Positions 54,221 to 62,883 of a DNA stretch of 64,000 nucleotides are shown here, piece by piece (the stretch's first letter is position 1; each line of letters starts with the position of its first letter). The stretch comes from Pseudozobellia sp. WGM2 (lineage in GTDB: Bacteria; Bacteroidota; Bacteroidia; Flavobacteriales; Flavobacteriaceae), in contig NZ_JADNYK010000001.1 of assembly GCF_017810075.1 (NCBI RefSeq), positions 620,001 to 684,000 on the forward strand, given 5' to 3'. Made by a program: the position numbers and the translations under genes. The notes beneath the pieces are model-generated. The model was not told the origin of the DNA, ran no database searches, and saw only the letters and a list, made by a program, of their open reading frames with translations.

Positions 54221-54572
54221 ATTGTTCGCTTTCGTCGTCTTCAAATTCGAGCTTGGCCATTGTTTTCGACAGCCGTGCCGAATAGGGTTTTTGCAAAATA
54301 TCGTTTAAGAGTCGCTCTCTTCTCCTTTCTGAAATATCCAAGGTATCAACAATTTCACGAGTACGCTGTATTTCGGCCATTCGTTCTTCCTTTAAATCTA
54401 CCCGTTCTTCCGGAGATAATATCATTTGTGGCTCAAACCGTTCCATAACCGTATACTTGGTTACTTCGTGCGACTGCTTTTTTTCTTGTGCCTGTAACGT
54501 AGTGCTTGCAGCAGTACATGCCAATGCCAGGCATATACCCTTTAAAAGTGATTTTTTCATAGGGGGTTTCAT
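54219..54572 (-). CDS. Hypothetical exported protein
   Basis: A 117-aa protein with a signal peptide ending TLQAQ. The mature part is charged and helical (SPEERVDLKEERMAEIQRTREIVDTLDISERRRERLLNDIL) with an acidic tail EFEDDESEQ. Not recognised as a named family; small secreted helical proteins of this style are common in flavobacteria. The first Met (54572) and the fifth codon Met are both possible starts. Confidence 0.68.
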   Translation of the reverse strand: MKPPMKKSLLKGICLALACTAASTTLQAQEKKQSHEVTKYTVMERFEPQMILSPEERVDLKEERMAEIQRTREIVDTLDISERRRERLLNDILQKPYSARLSKTMAKLEFEDDESEQ

Positions 54573-54700
54573 ATAGTCTCTATGCTAATTTATGAATTAT
54601 TCGATTATTCTTTCAGGGCATCGTATAATATCTGGTCGAACGGCAAAACAATTCGACAAAATGAAATATTATCCCGTACTTTGCCTTTCAAGCTGTGCTT

Positions 54701-55213
54701 ATGTGTAGAAATGGCGTACTCCTCCTTGTAATTTGCTTCATCTTACAGAATACCTATGCCCAGAATACGACGGATATTTCTTCTGCGGATATCACTTTTA
54801 CCTTTATCTCTAAGAATGTTGATGGCAGTATTTCCGGCTTTAAGTCTAGCTCGAATATTGACTTGGCACATATCGAAAATTCGAAATTCGTGGGTTCGGT
54901 AGCCGTTGAAACCCTAAAAACAGGAAATTTCATTCGAGATTGGTCCCTCAAGGGCAACAAATATTTCGATGCCGATTCACACCCGCGGCTATCGTTTGAA
55001 AGTACCGAAATTGTTAAAATGGATGATGGCAGTTATTCCGTTAACGGAAACCTTACGATTAAAGGAATAGAAAAGCCGATTACCTTTCGCATTGAACGAA
55101 AAGATAATCGGCTTCTAGGTACCACCACCCTATTTACTTCCGATTATGACATCCATATTAAAAATCAAAGGGAAGAAAACAAGGTACTCGTTACCCTAAA
55201 ACTAATGCTTTAA
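54701..55213 (+). CDS. Exported YceI-family protein
   Basis: A 170-aa secreted protein with a signal peptide ending TYAQ. The YceI lipocalin-like barrel is visible in ADITFTFISKNVDGSISGFKSSSNID, FDADSHPRLSFESTEIVK and YSVNGNLTIKGIEKPITFRIE. Family members bind long-chain isoprenoids or fatty amides in the periplasm. ATG 54701 is preferred to the GTG at 54695. Its stop codon directly abuts the end of the convergent F420-type oxidoreductase gene. Confidence 0.87.
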   Translation: MCRNGVLLLVICFILQNTYAQNTTDISSADITFTFISKNVDGSISGFKSSSNIDLAHIENSKFVGSVAVETLKTGNFIRDWSLKGNKYFDADSHPRLSFESTEIVKMDDGSYSVNGNLTIKGIEKPITFRIERKDNRLLGTTTLFTSDYDIHIKNQREENKVLVTLKLML

Positions 55214-55846
55214 CTACGAAATATTCAGCATGGATCGTAACTCTTGCTGATCGGTACTTACGCCATATACTTTCTCATCGACTTCCATAGCCTTGGTGCT
55301 ACCTAAATCGCCCACGTATATGGGTATGAAGCCGATATCGCGAATCAGCTTGTCGGTGACCTCTCTACTCTTGGCATCTTGGGCCGCAAAAGGTACCGCC
55401 ATGGGGTTCGAATCGTCAAAAGCGCGTTCTTTTAAATCTTTCGCATGAATCGTATTGAAAGCTTTTGCCGTAAAGGCCGTTGAAAATTTCAACGCGGTAT
55501 ACTCCGAAGCATTTCTATTATCGTCACGTACGTCTTGAGCAATTTCCCCATCCGTTTCCGGATACGGGTTTGTCGCATCGATTATTACTTTATTACCGTA
55601 TTCACCGGCAAACACCTCGGCCGTCTCGTTTATGGCCTTAAAAGGTGTAGCTAAAAGGTACGCATCGGCGTTGGCCTCAAAAGCCTCGGCCACACTTACC
55701 GCTTTGGCTTTATCACCGGCTTCACGCACGATATCGCCCAATTCTTCGGGGTGACGTGAGCTAAAAAGCACTTCGTGCCCGGCCTGGGCCCAATGCTTGC
55801 CCAAGGTTCCTCCGATATTTCCACTTCCAATTATTCCTATTTTCAT
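55214..55846 (-). CDS. NADPH-dependent F420 reductase-like oxidoreductase
   Basis: A 210-aa Rossmann protein: GIIGSGNIGGTLGKHWAQAGHEVLFSSRHPEEL carries the NADP-binding Gly motif and the SSR phosphate-binding segment, followed by IDATNPYPE. This is the F420_oxidored/FNO-like family, which in bacteria without F420 reduces other substrates or acts as an NADP-dependent dehydrogenase. Last gene of a minus-strand series with a peroxiredoxin-like protein and a nitroreductase (70 bp gap to the former). Confidence 0.85.
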   Translation of the reverse strand: MKIGIIGSGNIGGTLGKHWAQAGHEVLFSSRHPEELGDIVREAGDKAKAVSVAEAFEANADAYLLATPFKAINETAEVFAGEYGNKVIIDATNPYPETDGEIAQDVRDDNRNASEYTALKFSTAFTAKAFNTIHAKDLKERAFDDSNPMAVPFAAQDAKSREVTDKLIRDIGFIPIYVGDLGSTKAMEVDEKVYGVSTDQQELRSMLNIS

Positions 55847-55917
55847 TTTTCAATTATTTTATTCCGTCTTACGGATGATTTATATCTCTTTTCAACCTTT
55901 GAAATTGCAGTGCCAAT

Positions 55918-56454
55918 TTAGGCTATCGCTTCTTCTAACAACACTTCAGATTCTCCCCTCGCAGGATAATCTTCTTTCTTGACATAATCGATCATTTTCA
56001 AAATATCATCGAAACCAGGTCTTGCAAATGGCATGGTCTGAATAGATGATGCATATAAGGTATTATCGGGTTTTACAAAGAAAATTCCTGGTTCTGAGAA
56101 TTGTTCAGGCTCTTTTTCGGAAATTCCTTCAGATATGAACAAGCCCCACTCGCGTGCTTGTTCCATGGTGAGCCCATAAGCCAAGGGCAATTCCGGAATT
56201 TTCCATTCTTCCGCAGTTTTTTTAGCGAGTTCTTCCGTATTTGAACTAACGGCTATAACGTTTACCCCGCGTTCTTTAAACTTATCTAATTTACCGGCCA
56301 ATTCTTCGAGCTGAATTTTGCAGATAGGGCAATGTATGCCACGATAAAAAACAATCATGGTGAACGTATCACTATCTTGGGCGCTTAGTTTCCACTTGGT
56401 ATCATTGATTAAATTAAGTTCTAATTGGGGTACTTCTTTTCTAGGTAATAGCAT
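55918..56454 (-). CDS. Peroxiredoxin-like (AhpC/TSA) protein
   Basis: A 178-aa thioredoxin-fold protein of the peroxiredoxin-like family. The peroxidatic Cys region is YRGIHCPICKIQLEELAGK with a CPIC pair, and the Arg-containing FARPGFDDIL segment lies near the C-terminus. No signal peptide. It follows a small secreted protein gene by 9 bp, which supports an operon with the nitroreductase gene upstream. Expected role: reduction of peroxides or organic hydroperoxides. Confidence 0.85.
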   Translation of the reverse strand: MLLPRKEVPQLELNLINDTKWKLSAQDSDTFTMIVFYRGIHCPICKIQLEELAGKLDKFKERGVNVIAVSSNTEELAKKTAEEWKIPELPLAYGLTMEQAREWGLFISEGISEKEPEQFSEPGIFFVKPDNTLYASSIQTMPFARPGFDDILKMIDYVKKEDYPARGESEVLLEEAIA

Positions 56455-56463
56455 ATATAAATT

Positions 56464-56856
56464 TTAATGATTAATAGTATCGACCACTATCGAAACCGGT
56501 TGTATATCTTGTTTTACTTTGATATACCGCTTCAATTGGGGTCTCGTTAAAATATTCGCCATTTCGGCACGTTGCTGCTGTGCCAATTGCGACAGCAAAT
56601 GCAACTTATCCTCAGGGCTCATTTCTGAACGTTGAATTTTGTTTTCACGAGTCAGAAATTCTTGCAGCTTCTTTTGAAATAGCAAGGTCTGATTGCCGCT
56701 CATGACCAACTCAGGTTGGTAGGCCTGGGTCAAAGATTTTGCCCATGCCTCACTGTTTCGGTTTCCCTCTTGAAAGTAAGTATCTTGCCCTCGAAGGTTC
56801 GCTACAATACCAACTCCTGAAAATAGTAATGCCCAAAATGTCGAATTCTTTTTCAT
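56464..56856 (-). CDS. Small exported helical protein
   Basis: A 130-aa protein from the preferred ATG at 56854-56856, which begins a signal peptide (MKKNSTFWALLFSGVGIV) ending near LRGQ; a longer frame to 56979 overlaps the nitroreductase gene. The mature part is helical and Gln/Arg-rich (LLSQLAQQQRAEMANILTRPQLKRYIKVKQ), similar in style to Spy/CpxP-like or other small chaperone-type proteins, but not clearly one of them. It lies 4 bp after the nitroreductase gene. Confidence 0.68.
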   Translation of the reverse strand: MKKNSTFWALLFSGVGIVANLRGQDTYFQEGNRNSEAWAKSLTQAYQPELVMSGNQTLLFQKKLQEFLTRENKIQRSEMSPEDKLHLLSQLAQQQRAEMANILTRPQLKRYIKVKQDIQPVSIVVDTINH

Positions 56857-56860
56857 TTTT

Positions 56861-57478
56861 TTATTTTTCCTGTGGATGGTTCCACGCATTCTCAAATACG
56901 AACTTGTGTTGCGGTTCTCGTGTTCTATCCGCTGTTTCCTGCTCTTGCAGTTCATCGGAAAGTTTTTCCAGTTCCCCACCGTAATAACCTATGGCCACCG
57001 CAGTGGTCACGTGATATCCCTCGGGTACTTCGAAGACTTCTTGTGCTTTCTTCCAATCGACACCGGCCATATGATGTACGGCAATGCCCATATATTGTGC
57101 TTGTACCGACAAGCTTCCCATACCAAGACCTAAATCGTGAAGGGCATGAAAATTTTCTTCCCCATCGGGTTTGTTCTCCTTATAGGCCGTTAGCATTAAA
57201 ACAGGTGCATTACTGGCCCAAGTTTGATTAAAATCGCTTAAACAGTTTAAGATTTTGTCATAACCATCACTGCCCTTGTGGGCGTAAATAAATCGCCATG
57301 GTTGAAGATTACTTGAACTGGCAGACCATCGAACCGCTTCGAAAAGCCGTTTTAAGTTAGCATCGTCAATGGGTTTTTCGTCAAAAACTCTCGGACTGTA
57401 CCGCTGTTTTAAAAGCGCGTATATTTCATAATCGTTGCCCGCGATTTTGTCTAGGGCAATTTGTTCTATCTCGTTCAT
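56861..57478 (-). CDS. Nitroreductase-family FMN enzyme
   Basis: A 205-aa nitroreductase: RYSPRVFDEKPIDDANLKRLFEAVRWSASSSNLQPWRF includes the FMN-phosphate Arg-Tyr-Ser and the SxNxQPW segment, and LGLGMGSLSVQAQYMGI and AVAIGYYG follow. These flavoenzymes reduce nitroaromatics or quinones with NAD(P)H. First gene of a minus-strand operon with a small secreted protein, the peroxiredoxin-like protein and the F420-reductase-like protein. Confidence 0.9.
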   Translation of the reverse strand: MNEIEQIALDKIAGNDYEIYALLKQRYSPRVFDEKPIDDANLKRLFEAVRWSASSSNLQPWRFIYAHKGSDGYDKILNCLSDFNQTWASNAPVLMLTAYKENKPDGEENFHALHDLGLGMGSLSVQAQYMGIAVHHMAGVDWKKAQEVFEVPEGYHVTTAVAIGYYGGELEKLSDELQEQETADRTREPQHKFVFENAWNHPQEK

Positions 57479-57657
57479 ATCTCAAAAATTTTTCATTAGC
57501 AATTTGCTCTAAATTACATCTGAACAGAAGAATTGTTTAACGCTACACATTTGTTTTTTGATGGATTCAGAATACAATCATTTGGGTCTATTACCGTATC
57601 AAATGGGTCAATGAAAATGCTAGAAATTGCTAACTTCGCCGCTTCAAAATCGAACTT

Positions 57658-58608
57658 ATGTGGGTGTGGATTCTCTTTATTGCATTGGTCATATTTTTCT
57701 TGGCATTAGACCTTGGTGTTTTTCACAAAAATGAACACGTAATCAAAAGTAAGGAGGCCGGTATTTGGACGGCCGTTTGGGTTTCCGTGGCGCTGGGCTT
57801 CAGTGGAGTCATCTATTGGCTTTTTTCAAGTGGTTTGGTCGAGAACCCGACAGGCCTTACCCCGAACAATGCCGTACTCAAATACATTACCGGCTATTTG
57901 ATAGAATTGTCCCTAAGTATTGACAACGTTTTTGTAATTGCCGTGATATTCACCTCATTCAACATACCGGCATTATACCAGCATCGGGTATTGTTCTGGG
58001 GCATTTTGGGCGCTATTGTTTTTCGCGGATTGATGATTGTCTTTGGGGTCGCCCTGATTACCAAGTTCGAATGGATTATATATGTATTCGGAGTTTTTCT
58101 ATTGTACACTGCCTATAAAATGCTGAAATCCGATGATAGCGACTTTGACCCTAAGAACTCTTGGGTTTTTAGGCAGGTAAAGAAAATATTTCCTATTACG
58201 GGAACACTTCATGGTCATGATTTCTTCGTGAAACGGATGGGCGTCAATGCTGCCACTCCCCTTTTTATGGCACTTATCGTTATCGAGTTGACCGATGTTC
58301 TGTTCGCTTTAGACAGTATTCCCGCTATTTTAGCCATTACCGCCGACCCGTTTATCGTATTCAGTTCGAACATTTTGGCCATTCTCGGTTTGAGGTCGAT
58401 GTATTTCTTAATTTCGCGCATGCTCGAAAAATTCCGTTATATCAACTACAGTTTGGTGGTCATTTTAGCATTTGTAGGGTTGAAAATGCTGTTCTCACAT
58501 CAGATAGAGTTACCAGAGTGGGTTTCACTTACTGTAATAGCGGTATCGTTACTTGCTGGCATTCTGGCTTCACTTTTCCTGCCACAGAAAGAGGAAGAGA
58601 TTATTTGA
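57658..58608 (+). CDS. TerC/Alx-family membrane protein
   Basis: A 316-aa inner-membrane protein with eight to nine helices. The conserved TerC motifs are ELSLSIDNVFVIAVIF and VIELTDVLFALDSIPAILAIT, both with acidic residues inside helices thought to bind or move metal ions. Members (Alx, TerC, MeeF) are linked to Mn2+ export and to tellurite resistance; here no other ter gene is near, so manganese homeostasis is the better inference. Monocistronic, 96 bp before the MscS gene. Confidence 0.9.
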   Translation: MWVWILFIALVIFFLALDLGVFHKNEHVIKSKEAGIWTAVWVSVALGFSGVIYWLFSSGLVENPTGLTPNNAVLKYITGYLIELSLSIDNVFVIAVIFTSFNIPALYQHRVLFWGILGAIVFRGLMIVFGVALITKFEWIIYVFGVFLLYTAYKMLKSDDSDFDPKNSWVFRQVKKIFPITGTLHGHDFFVKRMGVNAATPLFMALIVIELTDVLFALDSIPAILAITADPFIVFSSNILAILGLRSMYFLISRMLEKFRYINYSLVVILAFVGLKMLFSHQIELPEWVSLTVIAVSLLAGILASLFLPQKEEEII

Positions 58609-58704
58609 TTATCAGATAGATAAAGCCAGTTTTCTTTTTCATTGAGGTCATAAGGTCTTTCTACTAGCCCTAATTTTAGCATTCTTGAATTGTAACATTC
58701 AATT

Positions 58705-59604
58705 ATGCAAAAAACGGACACTACAATTACCGAATCACTGGTCTCATTTTACGACCGATTTATAGAGCAATTGCCGGGCATCGGCATGGGTATTCTTATC
58801 ATTATACTGGGCCTTTTATTGGGGTCTTGGTTAGGCCGGTTCGCACGAAGGCGATTATCGGCAAAAACCGATGACCCCTTAATGAGTCGTTTTTTAGGTA
58901 AGGCCATCAAATATACTTCAATTGTTATAGCGATTATGCTGGCCTTGAACGCAGCTGGTCTTGGAGGCATAGCGGCAGGTATTCTAACCGCTGCAGGTGC
59001 TAGTGCAGTGGTATTGGGTTTTGCCTTTAAAGATATCGGTGAAAACTTTATTGCCGGAATTATCCTCGCTTTTAGCCGACCCTTTGATGTGAACGACACC
59101 GTAGAGATTGGCAGCAATTTTGGTAAGGTAAAAGCATTGGAGTTCAGGTACACCAAATTGAAAACCTTCGATGGTAAAGATGTTTATATTCCCAATAGTG
59201 ACGTGCTTACCGAACCCGTAACCAATTTTACCGAAGATGGTTTTTTCCGATGGGATTTTGTTCTGGGTATCGCTTACGAAGACAATATCGAAGGTGCGAA
59301 GAAAACCGTTTTAGAGGCATTGCGAAAAGAACCGGGGGTCATTGAAGATGAAGAGCATGAAAATTTTGTTATAGAGGATGAGTTGGCCACAAGTACCGTA
59401 AACCTAAAGGTCTTCTTTTGGGTAGATACTAAGGACTTTAGGCGTATGGCCTTGATTACGAAAGGAAATGTGGTGAGAAACGTCAAGGAAGCCCTAGAGG
59501 ATGCGGGGTATTATATGCCGGCCGATATTCATGAAATCAAACTCTATGGTGGAGAGACCGAATTTCCGGTCCGTTTACAGCAACAGGCTAACAAAGAGAG
59601 TTAA
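58705..59604 (+). CDS. MscS-type mechanosensitive channel
   Basis: A 299-aa channel of the small-conductance mechanosensitive family. Two N-terminal helices lead to the Gly/Ala-rich pore helix GGIAAGILTAAGASAVVLGFAFKDIGENFIAGIIL, then the beta domain RPFDVNDTVEIGSNFGKVKALEFRYTKLKTFDGKDVYIPNSDVL typical of MscS, and a C-terminal alpha/beta vestibule. It releases solutes on osmotic downshock. Convergent with the PKS cluster, 4 bp from the next stop codon. Confidence 0.93.
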   Translation: MQKTDTTITESLVSFYDRFIEQLPGIGMGILIIILGLLLGSWLGRFARRRLSAKTDDPLMSRFLGKAIKYTSIVIAIMLALNAAGLGGIAAGILTAAGASAVVLGFAFKDIGENFIAGIILAFSRPFDVNDTVEIGSNFGKVKALEFRYTKLKTFDGKDVYIPNSDVLTEPVTNFTEDGFFRWDFVLGIAYEDNIEGAKKTVLEALRKEPGVIEDEEHENFVIEDELATSTVNLKVFFWVDTKDFRRMALITKGNVVRNVKEALEDAGYYMPADIHEIKLYGGETEFPVRLQQQANKES

Positions 59605-59608
59605 TGAA

Positions 59609-60037
59609 CTACTTGTTACTACTAAAACTCTTGTAAATCTTATTGACCGCCCAATTGCCTAACGGAAAATAGAGGGCAAAAAAAAGGGCCATTCCCAAAG
59701 CAAAATTTCGGATTCCGAAAAACTGGTCCAATAAATTGTTAGGGTAAGCATATGAAGTTTCGAACCAGTATCCACCGAACTCCAAGAGCCCCATAGCAAT
59801 CAATCCGTAGGCATATTGCATATGAAAAGGAAGATTGCGTAGCAAGAGTGAAATGGGCACCATATACAAAATGTAGCAGGTGATTACCTGCCACCAAAAC
59901 GTGAATTTGGCAATTTCAACAGTGGCACCGAACCAGTTCATACCCAATCCCCATAGAAAATAAACAGTACAGTAAGTAAAAATCAGTCGCCTATCGACCT
60001 GAAATTTGGCCTTGGCCCAAGACAAATATTCGTTCAT
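59609..60037 (-). CDS. Small membrane protein at end of PKS cluster
   Basis: A 142-aa protein with four predicted transmembrane helices (YCTVYFLWGLGMNWFG, ITCYILYMVPISLLL, YGLIAMGLLEFGGYWF, ALGMALFFALYFPLGNWAV). I recognise no family. Its start overlaps the ACP gene stop by 4 bp, so it belongs to the type III PKS operon and may handle or anchor its lipid-like product. Confidence 0.68.
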   Translation of the reverse strand: MNEYLSWAKAKFQVDRRLIFTYCTVYFLWGLGMNWFGATVEIAKFTFWWQVITCYILYMVPISLLLRNLPFHMQYAYGLIAMGLLEFGGYWFETSYAYPNNLLDQFFGIRNFALGMALFFALYFPLGNWAVNKIYKSFSSNK

Positions 60038-60294
60038 GAGTTCTTATTGGCAATTTTGGAGTCTATAATTTGTAGAGCATCTTCTACGGTTTGCATAGTA
60101 TCCATATCATCGTTCTCTAACATGATGTCAAATTCGTCTTCAACATCAAGTACAATATCGACAAGATTGGCAGAATTTATATTCAAGTCATTTATCAAGT
60201 GACTCTTTATATCTATGTAATCAACCGACACATCTTCAGGTAGATACAATTTAATTATATTACGTAATTTTTCGTATTTGATATTCTCGTCCAT
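60034..60294 (-). CDS. Acyl carrier protein
   Basis: An 86-aa acyl carrier protein from the preferred ATG at 60292-60294; a longer frame to 60351 would overlap the ketosynthase gene. The four-helix ACP pattern is present, with the phosphopantetheine Ser in DLNINSANLVDIVLDVEDEFD (NSA instead of the usual DSL) and acidic helix 2. It would carry the growing acyl chain for the adjacent ketosynthase, dehydratase and reductase. 25 bp after the ketosynthase stop. Confidence 0.87.
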   Translation of the reverse strand: MDENIKYEKLRNIIKLYLPEDVSVDYIDIKSHLINDLNINSANLVDIVLDVEDEFDIMLENDDMDTMQTVEDALQIIDSKIANKNS

Positions 60295-60319
60295 CCGCTT
60301 ATGGGCTGTGCCCTCAGTA

Positions 60320-61591
60320 TTAATTAACTCGCTTAAAAATAACACAAGCATTTACATCACCAAAACCAAAACTGGCTTTGGCCAGAATATTTGGTCTATA
60401 ATCTATGGTACTTTTAGGAATTCGCCCCGTAGGTAATAGTTTTTCAATATCGGGATGTAGGTCTTCACAATTGGCGTTTCCGAATACCTTATTCAATTGA
60501 AACTGTAATACTGAAGCCACACACTCAATACTGCCCGCTGCCGATAAACAGTGCCCGAAAAGCCCTTTAAAAGAATTGATTATCGGAAAATCTTTACCAT
60601 TTCTTTCTAGAGCTTGGCTCCAGTTTTCTATCTCAAGCGCATCTTTGGCGGTAGCCGTTAAATGACCGTTGATACTATCTATATCGGATATTTGAATACC
60701 CGCTTGCCGAACTGCGGCCGTAATACAACGTTGCACCGCTTCTGAGTTGGGTGCAGTCATGGAGCCTTCTCCACGTTGACCACCACTGTTAATGGCGCCA
60801 CCGAGTACCTCTGCATATATTTTAGCCCCTCTAGCCCTCGCACTCTCCAAAGATTCCAAGACCAGAGCCCCTGCCCCACTACCCGGCACAAATCCAGCCG
60901 CCGAGGCGCTCATGGGCCTGCTTGCCTTTTCTGGATTATCGTTAAAATTTCTGGGCAAAATGCGCATGGCATCGAATCCGCCCCATACATAGGGGCCGCT
61001 ATCGCTGCAACTGCCCACCAACATTCTTTCCGCTTGACCGGCTTTAATCCGTTCATAGCCCATTAAAACACCTTCGGTACCCGTGGTACAGGCCGAAGAA
61101 TTGGTCGTAACTTGATTACCACAACCCAAAATTCCACCTAAATAGGCGCTGATACCTGAAGCCATGGTCTGAATCACCGTTGTGCTACCCAATCGACGCA
61201 CCTGCCCCTCATCTACTTGAAGCATAGCTTCATGAAATTTTGCAATACCCAAGGTGCCAGACCCGAATATAATGCCACTATCCCAATCGGGTCGGTCATC
61301 GGGAGCCTTTTTTAATCCGGCATCGGCCCAAGCATCGGTACCGGCAATTACTCCATAAATGATTCCCGAGGCTTTGAGTCCCCTCAATTGTAAAGGCGTA
61401 AAATAATTTTGTAATAGTGCCTCGGAAATTTGGGGTTCCCCAGCTATTTGACAACCGAATTTCAATTCTTTCAGTTTAGGAATAAACCGGATTCCGCTTT
61501 TGCCGTGAATCATGGCATCACCGAATTCCTTTAAACCAATTCCGTTAGGGGCGCAAACGCCCAAACCTGTAACGACGACCCGCCTAGACAT
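60320..61591 (-). CDS. Beta-ketoacyl-ACP synthase (FabF-like)
   Basis: A 423-aa thiolase-fold ketosynthase. It starts RRVVVTGLGVCAPNG; the catalytic Cys168 is in NSSACTTGTEGV, the first His in NGHLTATAKDALEIE (GHLT instead of the usual AHGT) and the second in LFGHCLSAAGSIE. FabF/KasB-like enzymes condense malonyl-ACP with an acyl chain. Its ATG overlaps the dehydratase stop by 8 bp. In this cluster it probably builds the starter acyl group for the type III PKS. Confidence 0.9.
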   Translation of the reverse strand: MSRRVVVTGLGVCAPNGIGLKEFGDAMIHGKSGIRFIPKLKELKFGCQIAGEPQISEALLQNYFTPLQLRGLKASGIIYGVIAGTDAWADAGLKKAPDDRPDWDSGIIFGSGTLGIAKFHEAMLQVDEGQVRRLGSTTVIQTMASGISAYLGGILGCGNQVTTNSSACTTGTEGVLMGYERIKAGQAERMLVGSCSDSGPYVWGGFDAMRILPRNFNDNPEKASRPMSASAAGFVPGSGAGALVLESLESARARGAKIYAEVLGGAINSGGQRGEGSMTAPNSEAVQRCITAAVRQAGIQISDIDSINGHLTATAKDALEIENWSQALERNGKDFPIINSFKGLFGHCLSAAGSIECVASVLQFQLNKVFGNANCEDLHPDIEKLLPTGRIPKSTIDYRPNILAKASFGFGDVNACVIFKRVN

Positions 61592-62060
61592 GTTGTACAG
61601 GGTTTATCATTCCGGCAATGGTGCCCTTACAGACCAGTTGTTGAGTAGAGTTGTACATTTTCACCTCGCATTTTAATTTATGAAACCGAAAGTATACTTT
61701 TTTAGAAACAACCTTCACCGTTTCACCCGGAAGTACGGGTACTAAAAATTCCATTTCAGAACTACTGAGACCAATTTGCAATTCAGCACTCTCACTTGTA
61801 CTTTCTTTATCCATTAAATGAATTCCTAAGCAAACTACTCCTATCTGTGCACAGCACTCGGTAAGAATCACTCCCGGTGTAACAGGATTGTTTTTAAAAT
61901 GGCCTTTATAAAAATCGGATTCCGTATCAAAAGTATAGATGCCCTCGACCTCGTTATCGTTCACCTTAAATAATTGATCTACAAATAAAAAAGGCTTATT
62001 ATAAGGGAGCTTTTCTAGTATGTCGTTCATTTGTTCATAAAGTTTAATGCTTGTGAGCAT
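61584..62060 (-). CDS. FabZ-like 3-hydroxyacyl-ACP dehydratase
   Basis: A 158-aa hot-dog fold protein. The FabZ signature is present as GHFKNNPVTPGVILTECCAQIG, with the catalytic His and Glu in place, preceded by LPYNKPFLFVDQL. It would dehydrate the 3-hydroxyacyl intermediate made in this pathway. Its start overlaps the last base of the SDR gene and its end overlaps the ketosynthase start, which shows tight coupling. Confidence 0.9.
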   Translation of the reverse strand: MLTSIKLYEQMNDILEKLPYNKPFLFVDQLFKVNDNEVEGIYTFDTESDFYKGHFKNNPVTPGVILTECCAQIGVVCLGIHLMDKESTSESAELQIGLSSSEMEFLVPVLPGETVKVVSKKVYFRFHKLKCEVKMYNSTQQLVCKGTIAGMINPVQHV

Positions 62061-62851
62061 TACTGTAAACTTTCGCCACCATCAACTTTGATAATCGTTC
62101 CTGTAATCCAACGGGCTTCGTCTGTGGTCAACAGATAAACGGCATTCGCCACATCTTCAGGAACCGTTAACCTACCATTCGGATTGCGTTTTAAGGCGTT
62201 TTTTTTAATCGTATCATGCCCCGGTATCATTTGAAATGCCTTGGTTTCAGTGGTACCCGCCTGAACACAGTTTGCTTTTATACCCAAAGGAGCAAATTCC
62301 AAGGCAATATTACGGGTTAAAGCCTCTAGTGTTACTTTAGCAGCGGAAACTGCACTATACCCTTGCCAGGCACGCGTATTGCCCTCACTGGTAAACGATA
62401 TGATTCTTGTATCATCAGCGAACAGACCTTCGCGTAATAAGGCCTTCGTCCAATCATAAAGGCTTAGAGCCATGGCGTTTAAAGTGATTTGAAAATCTTG
62501 TAGATCTAAAACATTTTCCTCGGGCGAATACATCGGTTTAAGGCTTCCTTTAGCAATGCTATGCACTAAAACCTTAATAAAACCTTCGGGAGTAATCAAC
62601 TGTTTTATGGCCTGAATCGTCTGGGTTCTTTTCTCGATATGGGTCACATCGATGTTGTAATGTTCGAAACGAACATCATTTGAAGTAATTTCTTTAAAGT
62701 CGTTCGTAATCTCTTTAAAATCAGCCTTTCTATCCCGGTGAACAATCAATATATGAAACCCGTGTTTCGCAAGCTTTTTAGCCGTAGCCAAGCCCAGGCC
62801 ACTGCTACCGCCCAATATCAGGGCCCATTCATTTTTCTTCTTTACATCCAT
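62060..62851 (-). CDS. FabI/SDR-type reductase of the PKS cluster
   Basis: A 263-aa short-chain dehydrogenase. The cofactor loop is LGGSSGLGLATAKKLAKHG and the catalytic pair is Y-x6-K in YSAVSAAKVTLEALTRNIA, the spacing of enoyl-ACP reductases (FabI) rather than FabG (Y-x3-K). The C-terminus GRLTVPEDVANAVYLLTTDEARWITGTIIKVDGGESL is typical of both. An enoyl- or ketoacyl-reductase role in the pathway is inferred. Confidence 0.85.
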   Translation of the reverse strand: MDVKKKNEWALILGGSSGLGLATAKKLAKHGFHILIVHRDRKADFKEITNDFKEITSNDVRFEHYNIDVTHIEKRTQTIQAIKQLITPEGFIKVLVHSIAKGSLKPMYSPEENVLDLQDFQITLNAMALSLYDWTKALLREGLFADDTRIISFTSEGNTRAWQGYSAVSAAKVTLEALTRNIALEFAPLGIKANCVQAGTTETKAFQMIPGHDTIKKNALKRNPNGRLTVPEDVANAVYLLTTDEARWITGTIIKVDGGESLQ

Positions 62852-62883
62852 ACAAATAACAGAACACTAAATTCTTAAAACGT